64,000 nt of DNA. Origin: Xestospongia bergquistia (taxonomy: Eukaryota > Porifera > Demospongiae > Haplosclerida > Petrosiidae). The stretch covers positions 6,453,001 to 6,517,000 of the forward strand of contig OZ014415.1 in the NCBI GenBank assembly GCA_963965975.1, in the 5' to 3' direction. The translations under genes and the position numbers were made by a program. The notes below the pieces were generated by a model. The model did not search any database, had not been told where the DNA came from, and worked only from the letters and a program-made list of their open reading frames with translations. Positions 11,914 through 20,563 of this stretch are shown here, piece by piece (the stretch's first letter is position 1; each line of letters opens with the position of its first letter).

Positions 11914-13295
11914 TGGTCATATACTACCAGTTTTTGATAGTATCTACAATTCATTTTTTTGAACAGTTAATATCCATCAGATGGGCTTTTAAATATGAGA
12001 TTGTACTATCTGTACATTTCTACTCCTGTCTATGACAAATAAATGGTACTTGTATCTTAATGAGTAAAACAGTAAAACTTAATAGCAAATGAAAATGTAT
12101 GATCCTCAAATAGACTGTGTATGCAATGCCATTCAGAATGAACTGACAATCTTTGGCTAACTTCAACAATGCATAAAAAATGTGACATCCTGTGACTTGT
12201 TTGAATTTAATCTGTTAGAAGATAACACCAAATGTTTATGTGTGTTTATTATATGTGTATGTAATTTGTTGACTTGCAATATGTGAACTTATAACATCCA
12301 ATGGATCCAATACAACTGAATTGTATTTATTTAACACTGCTGTACCTTACATGCACTTTGTACTTATTGAAGGTTTAAAATGAGAAGTTATTGTAGCTAC
12401 TACAGATGGTTATAGCCCATGACTATTTTCTGTCAAACTTACAGGTATTCATACAGTAAAGGTTACATTTCAATGTCAAATTAGTAACAGTTATAAAAGC
12501 TGACTAGTTGATTTAACCAATATATGGTTATACTGGTTATATGTAACAAATTATTGACGCAAACTGAAAGAAAACATTACACTCTTTTGATTGTTAATAT
12601 ACTATGGGAGTGACTGTTTATGTAATCTTAGAACTAATATTGGTTTTATTATTATTCTTAAGCAAACTAAGATGCTGGCTGGGCCTAGGCTTTCACTATA
12701 TACCTTCAATGTATTTTGTAGGGATGCACAAATATTGTTCATGATTCAGTTAAAATGACCTATTTATTTTAAACAGTTATATAATCCAGATTGCCATCAA
12801 CCTTAAAATTAATTTTTAACCTTATTTAAGATTAATATAATGTCAGTTTGGAATTATATTTCTGTTAAAATAAATAGATTATTTTAATTGATTCATGAAC
12901 ATCATTTGCACCTCTACAATATAAATTGAAGTGTATATATGATTCCATAGTAACAGCCCTGGCCCAGCATCTTATTTTGTCTAAGAATAAAAAGAAATTA
13001 TTATTAGTGCTATCATTAACTACATAAACAGTCAATCCTATAATCCTAGAGTACATTAGTTATCAAAACAGAAATACGTTTATTTTTGCATCTAACGATT
13101 TGCTACATACAATCTGTATAACACATATATTGGTTAAATCAACTAATCATTTTTTACAGTGATTTTTTCTAGCATTATTATTTAACAAACTGACCAATCA
13201 GATTCACCCTGACATATACAAACTTGTCAAAACCATATTCAACAGCTGCAGTATTCAAGAACAGTAAATCACAGCTACTTACAAAGATTAATAAA
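11914..13295. other. Intergenic TRIM4 to secreted-protein relic
   Basis: About 12060-12180 resembles the TRIM 5 3' flank (about 16740-16870). The rest is mostly a 0.67-kb foldback element. No other gene seen. Confidence 0.6.
12487..13161. mobile_element. Large foldback element (family 2)
   Basis: The left arm (about 12487-12790) is the imperfect reverse complement of the right arm (about 12850-13161). Paired blocks include gactagttgatttaaccaat, tgactgtttatgta, ttattcttaagcaaactaag and gttcatgattcagttaaaat. A fragment of the same end lies reversed at 16870-16972. No transposase is visible, so it is probably non-autonomous. Confidence 0.75.
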
Positions 13296-14611
13296 ATGAA
13301 GCCAGCATTAGCATTCTTGCTAGCTACTATTGCCTTTACAAATGCAAGTCTGTCAGATATTGCCTCACTACAACAGTCTGTTGCTAACCTAACTGACTTA
13401 GTCAATCAGATTCTCTCTAAGACTGCCCAGAATCTTGACACTGAGACTACAAGTACCAGTATAATTATAGCTCAGCTGGCATTAATGCAGCAATTGATTA
13501 GTATTGGCTATATTAATACCAAAGGCTGTCCAGTAAACTGTAGCTTACGTAATGACAACAATACTATAAAAGAGCTAGGTGAAAAAATCTTCACCAAACT
13601 TGATAACATAGCATCTCGCTTAGATGACAAGGTGAGCCACAAACAGCTTGGTATGAAGATAAAACACCTTACAGACAAAATTGATCATTTCATGAAAGTT
13701 AATAATGAATCTGATATTTATGATCCTTCTTCTCTCCTCCAATCCTGTGAAGAGATCAAGACTAATTGGCCTGATAGTCCCTCTGATTATTACATCATAG
13801 CTGATATTAATGGACATCCTCGTCATGTCTATTGACATATGGAATAACTGTGTAATTCTAGTGGATGAGGGTAGCCTATCTCAATATGTCTGACCCTACG
13901 GAGGAATGTCCACCTGGATTTAGACTCCATAACCAGACAGGAATAAGAGCTTGTGGAATGACAATAGCATCTTCTGTACACTATTGTCAATCAGTCAAGT
14001 TCCCTTCCTATAATATAAGATATTCTCAAGTGTGTGGTCAAGTCGTTAGATATCATCAGGGAACACCTGATGCATTAGTACCACGAAAAGGCAGTAATGA
14101 TATTAACGCTGCTTACGTTGACGGTGTCAGCCTTACTCATGGAAATCCTCATCAACATATCTGGACATTTATGGCTGGCTTGCAAGAAAACTCTGTCTAC
14201 TCAAATGGTATATTTGATTGTCCATGTGTACCAAATAGTCCTATCACAGTATCAGATTTCATTGGGAATGACTATTTCTGTGAGTCTGGTAATCCTGGTC
14301 ATTGGGAATATGGTGTCTTTTATACTGATCCACTCTGGGATGGTAAACAGTGTGGATTGATAGAGAAAGTTTTTTGTCAAGCTCCTGGTTTACCATGGTT
14401 TCACAAGCTGCTCGAAATTCCCACTTCTGACTACATTGAACTTAGGATCTGTGCAAGTTACGGTACTGAGGATCATGAAGATACTCCTCTGGAATTTTAT
14501 GAAATTTATGTGAATAAAGTGACTAACAGTGAGATACAAAGTTCCTTTTGTTTAGTTTACCATGTACCATGTTTAATGAATGCTACCTCTCAGTTCAATT
14601 ATATTCTATAA
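13296..14611 (+). pseudogene. Secreted fibrinogen-like domain protein, apparently inactivated
   Basis: The first part has a signal peptide (MKPALAFLLATIAFTNAS), a helical region and many N-glycosylation sites. The second part (from about 13860) holds a Cys-rich domain with WMRVAYLNMSDPTEECPPGF, resembling the fibrinogen-like domain of many invertebrate lectin-type proteins. Between them, around 13833-13872, the frame is broken: TGA where a Cys would suit (HVY-C-HME), TAA two codons later, and an apparent loss of about 4 bases in the expected GGW block. No intron of sensible phase repairs it. The flanking frames are clean, so the damage is recent, or it is an assembly error or polymorphism. 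Translation to 13835 alone would give a 179-residue secreted protein. Confidence 0.65.
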
Positions 14612-15017
14612 TAGTTTTGTCATTTCATCCTTTATTTCATGTTGCTCTATATGAATTGTTTAGAACACAAAAACTATTCACAAATTTATTGTCAACTCAA
14701 ACCAAAAACATTTTAATTTTAACATAAGCATCTACACTATGCATGTTGAAAGAGAAAATTAAAACAATGTAACCCACTCCTTCTTAAACATGGCTGCTTC
14801 CTTGTCTTCTATTTGCTGTAATAGTTATCCCAGGCAGAAATAATGCCTCCAAGTTGTACTTGTACAAGGAATGGCTTTCGGTTATTCTTACTTGCCACGT
14901 TAATGCAAGGTAATAATGAGTAGTTCATAGACGAAAAGGGTTAAATATTTTTGCATAACTCGCTCCTAATAATATTTATTCACACATTAAGCCTCTCCCT
15001 CATCCAGTTATTAAAGC
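14612..15017. other. Intergenic with a truncated copy of the TRIM4 start
   Basis: At 14695-14810 the upstream DNA and first codons of TRIM 4 recur (aacattttaattttaacata, then cttaaacATGGCTGCTTCC...). After 17 codons this copy meets a stop. About 200 bp of unrelated sequence follow before the TRIM 5 ATG. This looks like the original start region of TRIM 5, displaced by an insertion. Confidence 0.6.
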
Positions 15018-16583
15018 ATGGCTGGCTCTGTGGCAGCTATTTCCGTCTCCCTTAAATGTAGTATATGTTTGGAACTCTTTAGTGATCCTCGTGTTCTTCC
15101 TTGTCTTCATACATATTGTCTAAAGTGTTTACAAGGTCTTGTGAGTGATCAGAAGAGTGATATTAGTTGTCCTCAATGTAGAGCTAAACATGAGATACCA
15201 AAAGGAGATGTGACTAACTTTCTCTGTGATCTCTCCATCTTACCAGAGCTAGAGAAAGCTAAAGCCGATATGACAAAGAAAGAAGAGACAAAGATATGTC
15301 GTTTGTGTACCTCTGGTGAGGTAGCTGTTTATTGTCGAGACTGTAATGAGTATTTGTGTGAATGTTGTCATGGTCCTGTCCACAAGAAAATAAAGTTAAT
15401 TTCTACCAACGAAATTAGTTCAGCAAATATCTCTTCATTAAGTAGCCACAATATCATACAACCTGCTCTATGTTCTTGTCATCCAAAGTATGAATTAGAA
15501 GTCTTCTGTAATACCTGTGATACATTGGTATGTTGTAAGTGTATGTTAGAGTCTACTCATAAAGAACATAGCTATGACTTCTTCAATAATATTCAAGATG
15601 AGTTGATGGAACGGATTAAGTCAGAAACAAATGATATTGAAGATAAAGAGATTGCATTCGAAAATGACCTTGCTTTTGTTAAGAAATTTGAGAAGCAGGT
15701 TTGTAATCAACGAGATAAGCTTGAAGCTGAAATAAATGCAGTATGTGATGAATATATCACAAAAATACAAGTAATGAAGGAGGAGCTTTTAAAACAAGTT
15801 GAGTCCAAGTTTACTGAAGACTGTAAGACAATATGGGCAATCAAGAACAATTTTGAAATGATGATATGTCAATTCAAAAGTTGTCAAGCATTTAGTGAAC
15901 GTTATCAAAAGCAAGGTAGTGAGGGGCAGATGTTATCTCTTATGAATCAACTCCTCCATCGTCTGACAGAGCTTAATTCTACTAATGTTGATTTATCTGT
16001 TATACAAAGTATTACAACCCCTCTTATTGAATTTAAAAAATCATCGGAGCTACATTTATTAAGTCTTGGAGCATTTTCAATAGCTGAAAACATAGTATTT
16101 CTTGAAGGTGGGAGTCTTCAACAATTCATTTCAAACTTAAGCGAGAAAACCAAATTTGTGTATCTTGTAGATGAGCCAATGACACGGACTGAGAAATGGG
16201 AATGCAAATATAGTCGTAATAAAAGTATAATCTCATCAAGTTGTCCTGTAAAGGTGGCTAGTGATGATCGATTAGAATTGGAGTTCACTCCAGCAGTACC
16301 TGGGAAATACATTTTTGAACTGACATCAAATCTAGTTCCAAAACCAGTAGTTTCATTCATTGTTCGTGTGGATCATGTGAATGTTTGGAATTTAATTGGT
16401 ACTCAAGTGAAACCTGGACCTGATTGGTGTTATGGTGATCGTGAAGTTGGTGTTGGTACAATAATTAAATGCAAGTATATTAGAGATTTTAATTGTCTCG
16501 TACAGTGGAAGCCTGATCACAGTAACCCACGTTGTCATTGTTGGGGAAAAAATGGGAAATATGACCTGGAACTTGTTCTTTGA
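15018..16583 (+). CDS. TRIM E3 ligase 5
   Basis: Intronless, 521 aa, beginning MAGSVAAISVSLKCSIC. RING intact. B-box 1 lacks one residue (VAVYCRDC against VAVGYCRDC) but keeps its Cys. The coiled coil is close to TRIM 1/2, whereas the filamin-like and MIB/HERC2 parts follow TRIM 4, so the gene looks like a mosaic. The MIB/HERC2 motif is weak (GTQVKPGPDWCYGDREVGVG). Its N-terminal residues differ from all others, and an abandoned TRIM 4-type start lies 225 bp upstream. Confidence 0.92.
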   Translation: MAGSVAAISVSLKCSICLELFSDPRVLPCLHTYCLKCLQGLVSDQKSDISCPQCRAKHEIPKGDVTNFLCDLSILPELEKAKADMTKKEETKICRLCTSGEVAVYCRDCNEYLCECCHGPVHKKIKLISTNEISSANISSLSSHNIIQPALCSCHPKYELEVFCNTCDTLVCCKCMLESTHKEHSYDFFNNIQDELMERIKSETNDIEDKEIAFENDLAFVKKFEKQVCNQRDKLEAEINAVCDEYITKIQVMKEELLKQVESKFTEDCKTIWAIKNNFEMMICQFKSCQAFSERYQKQGSEGQMLSLMNQLLHRLTELNSTNVDLSVIQSITTPLIEFKKSSELHLLSLGAFSIAENIVFLEGGSLQQFISNLSEKTKFVYLVDEPMTRTEKWECKYSRNKSIISSSCPVKVASDDRLELEFTPAVPGKYIFELTSNLVPKPVVSFIVRVDHVNVWNLIGTQVKPGPDWCYGDREVGVGTIIKCKYIRDFNCLVQWKPDHSNPRCHCWGKNGKYDLELVL

Positions 16584-16869
16584 TAGTCATATACATGTAA
16601 TTTGGCATCTGTATTTTACTTTATTTTTGATTAAATCATTGAACAGTTAATATCAGATGGTTTTGTTGCTTTTAAATATGAGGCTTTAAATATGACTATT
16701 GTTGTGATAGTTAAGTTGTGCTTGTATCTTTATATAAAACAGTTATATAGCATTTGTGGTCCTTCCTATAGACCATGTATACCGTACCACTCATAATTAA
16801 TAATGAGATCACAAATCTTTCACTAGCTCAAACAATGCTTAAAAACATGACAGACATGTTTGCAGTAAC

Positions 16870-16972
16870 AAAAATAGTATTTTATTACTTATATTTGCAT
16901 CAAGTAATTTTGATACATGTAACCAGTATAACCATATATTGATTAAATCAACTAATCAATTTTTTATAACTT
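16870..16972 (-). mobile_element. Fragment of foldback family 2
   Basis: The reverse complement reads gattagttgatttaatcaat followed by atggttatactggtta, matching the outer end of the 12487-13161 element. Only one arm end is present. Confidence 0.6.
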
Positions 16973-17041
16973 ACTAATTTGACGATTAACATAACAATTA
17001 CTGCATGGATATTTTGATATTTTGCAGTGTAGTTCGGGGGG

Positions 17042-17069
17042 TTATAATCTTTTGTACAAAAGATTATAA
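17042..17069. repeat. Perfect 28-bp palindrome
   Basis: The half-site ttataatcttttgt is followed directly by its complement, with no spacer. Function unknown; it may be a cruciform-prone site or the hairpin end of an element. Confidence 0.85.
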
Positions 17070-17629
17070 TAGTCTTAGTTATTTTTGCAGTTATGTTTTG
17101 GATCTATATGAGGATTGCACTGTGGCAATGTAATCTTTTATATGTGAACAATTGTCCTATTGTCTTGTAGTCTATTGCAAAAATCGTCCTCCCACAATAA
17201 TTTCATATCACTGTACATTCAGCAATTGTCATACTGTCCTGATGTCAACAAAGGCGTGTATCTGTTCTATTTAAATAATGATGTGGTCTATGGAAAGATT
17301 GTCCCACTAATCACTCTGTAGCTAGAATATCTATCTATCTACATAATTACATATATTGCTGATAATATTATTGCAAAGTCTTTCAGCAGCTTAAACTTTA
17401 AAATTGTCTATGAGGAATGACGCCTATAGCACAAGATGCTAATGTTCTGTGACCATTAGTGTGATGAATATTGATACAGACTAATGTTTAACTTATGATA
17501 GCTACATTTGCAGGACTGCAATAATAATATATCAATATCCCAATATCACAAAATTAAAGATCACTTCATCACAAGTCCATTTTGTTGAAAGATGATTGCT
17601 CAATGAATAATATTGTTTTTGTACAGCCA

Positions 17630-17875
17630 TATAGGACGATTGTTGTGCAATAGACCACATAGCTATAAGATGATTGTTGTGCAATAGACCACATAGCTAT
17701 AGGACGATTGTTGTGCAATAGACCACATAGCTATCCACATAGCTATAGGACGATTGTTGTGCAATAGACCACATAGCTATAAGACGATTGTTGTGCAATA
17801 GACCACATAGCTATAGGACAATTGTTGTACAATACACCACATAACTATAGGATGATTGTACAAGGCCACCACATA
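17630..17875. repeat. 34-bp minisatellite, about 7 copies
   Basis: The unit contains ggacgattgttgtgcaatag followed by accacatagctat. One copy has an extra partial duplication (ccacatagctat). The last two copies are degenerate. Reverse-complement relatives occur at about 17155-17300. Confidence 0.9.
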
Positions 17876-18045
17876 TTTTAGATCAAGTTACAAAAGGAGG
17901 AACAATACCCATTGTTTAGACAATTTTGAACCACACAATTAAATTCATTATAACATTGATTATTATAGTGATTTAATTAACCCAGCCTAGTCATACCACA
18001 AGTCCAACCTAAGATTCCAAGTAGACAGTTATACACATACATACA

Positions 18046-18055
<10 letters not shown>

Positions 18056-18095
<40 letters not shown>

Positions 18096-18104
18096 ATATG
18101 TATG
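18056..18104. repeat. (AT)n microsatellite
   Basis: Almost pure AT dinucleotide run about 45 bp upstream of the next ATG. Confidence 0.9.
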
Positions 18105-18146
18105 TATAATATAGTGAAGACATGAGCCTTGATCGTTGAAAGAAAC

Positions 18147-19271
18147 ATGAGCAGAGTGTTGGTAGTTGTATTGTTGCTGGTCATCTATGCTAGTTCGGGT
18201 CTGTCTGGTACTCAAGTTAAGATAACTCTTCCTCTAGGATCATTCTTTCATCTACAAAAGCGACAGACAGGAGCTTGTTCTGACTATACACAAGTAAATA
18301 AGTCTACTCTCTCTTTTCCTAATGGATTCCAATCTCTTCCCAGACCGTGGGAAAATGCCACAGTGACTGTAGTACGATCTCCTGCCGTTACCAATGGAAT
18401 GAACACCATGTTTACTCTCATTGTACCTGGTCTCAATGGAACAACAATAAAAGATGTCCTGGATAAATTTCGCCAACAAGGCTGCCTCTGTTTTCCCTTT
18501 GGTGGTTCAGTCAGAGATCAATTCCTTGAAAGAGCCCCAAATGACTTAGATATGGATGTTTCATGTACAATCGAACAAATCCGAAACATTTGTACAAACA
18601 ACTGGGGCAATGGAAGCTGTCAATACTCCACTCGAGTTGTGCACATTGGCAATAAAATGGCAAATGATGGAACTACTGATGAAATAGACAGTGCTCCATG
18701 GAATAAGAACTTTTTTGGCAAACATGATGATCTTGAATATACTACCAATGCCTTAGCCTTTGATCCTAATGGAAATAATGTTGTAATTGATTTACCAGGC
18801 AATGGAGTTCAAGACACGTGTAACAAAAAGATTCGAATCCCAGTCCCTGCGAGTCAATGGAATATCTGGAGTGAAGAAAACTATCCTAATAAGTTATTTC
18901 GGTTTTGGAAACTTCGTACAAAAGGCTATGCTGCTGTGGATAATTCTACCTTGCAGTTTATTGTTAATATGACTGAAATTGCCATTATGAATAATCCTTC
19001 ATCTTTCCAAAAGTTTTATTGCAGAACTACTCTTGGAGGAACTACTTCTGCTGGTACCTGTACAATATCGGACTGTAACAGTGCTATCCAATCAGCAACC
19101 AAGTACAATAATAAGTTTTATGAGGACATGGGAACATTTTGGAATGACACAGCTAAACCTCTTGTTGCACACTTTATCCAGAACTGTAGTAGTGCAGGTT
19201 ATATTATGTACCTAGGTGTTGTTAAGTCACTTATATGTATGACAGTGGGAACCACCTTAATTTTCTTGTAA
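18147..19271 (+). CDS. Secreted/anchored protein with poly(A)-polymerase/CCA-enzyme head domain
   Basis: Intronless, 374 aa. ATG at 18147 chosen because it starts directly with a signal peptide (MSRVLVVVLLLVIYASSG). The domain shows the class II nucleotidyltransferase pattern: GGSVRD at 119-124, then the acidic pair in NDLDMDV (D133, D135, D137), and TTNALAFD at 199-206, matching the conserved INALAY-type motif. The usual Arg-Arg-Asp before that motif is replaced by Asp-Leu-Glu, so activity is uncertain. Many N-glycosylation sites and paired cysteines fit an extracellular location. The C-terminus ends in a hydrophobic stretch (YLGVVKSLICMTVGTTLIFL), suggesting a GPI signal or single membrane anchor. 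Known enzymes of this fold act on RNA inside cells, so this one is out of place. It could be a catalytically altered ectoenzyme or binding protein. Confidence 0.8.
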   Translation: MSRVLVVVLLLVIYASSGLSGTQVKITLPLGSFFHLQKRQTGACSDYTQVNKSTLSFPNGFQSLPRPWENATVTVVRSPAVTNGMNTMFTLIVPGLNGTTIKDVLDKFRQQGCLCFPFGGSVRDQFLERAPNDLDMDVSCTIEQIRNICTNNWGNGSCQYSTRVVHIGNKMANDGTTDEIDSAPWNKNFFGKHDDLEYTTNALAFDPNGNNVVIDLPGNGVQDTCNKKIRIPVPASQWNIWSEENYPNKLFRFWKLRTKGYAAVDNSTLQFIVNMTEIAIMNNPSSFQKFYCRTTLGGTTSAGTCTISDCNSAIQSATKYNNKFYEDMGTFWNDTAKPLVAHFIQNCSSAGYIMYLGVVKSLICMTVGTTLIFL

Positions 19272-20529
19272 GATGATGATGTCAAGACTTTTTGACTTAC
19301 TAATAGAACTTACTTTAGGATTATTGTATACTGATTATGCTTGTAGAAATTTTGATATTGTTTGACATTAACAAAATAATAACAAATTATCCAGCCTGGA
19401 GGTAATATAATTAATCATAAGGGTGTTCCTATGTACAGTATTAATGGCTATTAATAGATAAGCAAAACCAATCCACTGGCAAAATTTCTAATAAATTATG
19501 TGTTCTTATTGCAAAATAGTAAAGTGTGTTGCATTCAATATAAATCTTGCATGTAGTTATTATGCATGTAAAACAGTAAAAGAACTAGAAGGAAGCCAAT
19601 AATAGAACTGTTTTTACAGGTGTTGGATAAGCTGACCATGCATTCATACCAGCTGTACCATTACAATGAGTAATTCCGTTTGACTTTAATAAGAAACTTA
19701 AGGTATCTATCTACCTGATAAAACTCAGATAAACACGAAAGAGCAGGATGTCTTATTAATAACAAAGAAAACTCTTCTGAGTCATCCCACTTCAGTTAAC
19801 TTGTGGGATGACTGGGTTTAGTTTCTTCTATTGATGCCCCTCCCTTAATACCCTTATCCTATTATCTAAGTATGTGCCTGGGAATGAGATTAAACTGGGT
19901 TGGCTTTTTGGCTCAAAATCAATTGGCAACTTGAAGCATGAAAAATGAGAATGGAAATGGCAAGCAGAAGCAGGAAGTCCATGTTTAGTTAATTATTAGG
20001 GTTTAGGGATGGGAATTAATACACAACAAAGTATTAACTGCTATATGAAACTACAAGTAACCTCTGTGTGAATGAATTAGACAGATAATTATAGTACACC
20101 TTAAAAGCATCTGTGTACTATGATATATGAGAACTTGAGGCTATCATCAGTATTACCACCAAATATGCTTTATACACAAGCTAAGTTTAATTCTGTGTAT
20201 GCAAGTGAAGGACTTTCAATTTAATAAAAGCCATCTATATTCATTCATTTGTTCCAGGATTACTGAAATCACTCTGATAGTGCACCAACATTAATACATG
20301 TAATTAAACACATTTACTTTGACCTTTGAAATCACTTTAATGGCTTCATCATATTATACCTTTATTACAATATTTTGTTTATGGATAATACAGATAACTT
20401 TGAAAACATATTGATTGCAGACTTATACCACGTTAAGGGGAAGGACTATTGGAGTAATTTGGTACCTTATACTTAGAAATTGAACAAGAAGTAATATTAC
20501 AGTATAAAAACAAAGGTCAAAGGTCAAAG
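19272..20529. other. Intergenic/intronic region without recognised genes
   Basis: Contains a 10-bp perfect stem (gtcatcccac/gtgggatgac, about 19784-19815) and the second copy of MITE family 1. If the distant terminal exon is used, this is part of the long last intron of the inversin-like gene. Confidence 0.5.
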
Positions 20530-20556
20530 TTAATGTGAATGGTCTATCTTTAATTT
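20301..20556. mobile_element. MITE family 1, copy b
   Basis: The left end (cacatttactttgaccttt) and right end (caaaggtcaaagttaatgtg) form inverted repeats matching the 744-978 element. The right end lies within about 10-15 bp of the splice donor of the exon ending at 20564. Confidence 0.65.
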
Positions 20557-20563
20557 GACTAAC

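Larger units (their letters stand above)
16584..18146. other. Intergenic repeat-rich region
   Basis: No exon recognised. It contains a foldback-end fragment (16870-16972), a perfect palindrome (17042-17069), degenerate inverted relatives of the downstream minisatellite (about 17155-17300), the minisatellite itself, and an AT microsatellite just before the next gene. Confidence 0.6.

Noticed and set aside
12865-13056. Minus-strand 63-residue frame in the foldback element, considered as a transposase remnant
   Set aside because: No recognisable transposase motif; it lies within one arm of a long inverted repeat.
17630-17875. Regular direct repeats considered as a CRISPR array
   Set aside because: Units are contiguous without unique spacers, and the genome is animal-like.
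18129-18146. Upstream TTG extension of the secreted nucleotidyltransferase
   Set aside because: A TTG start is not expected in an animal gene, and the ATG at 18147 begins a clean signal peptide.
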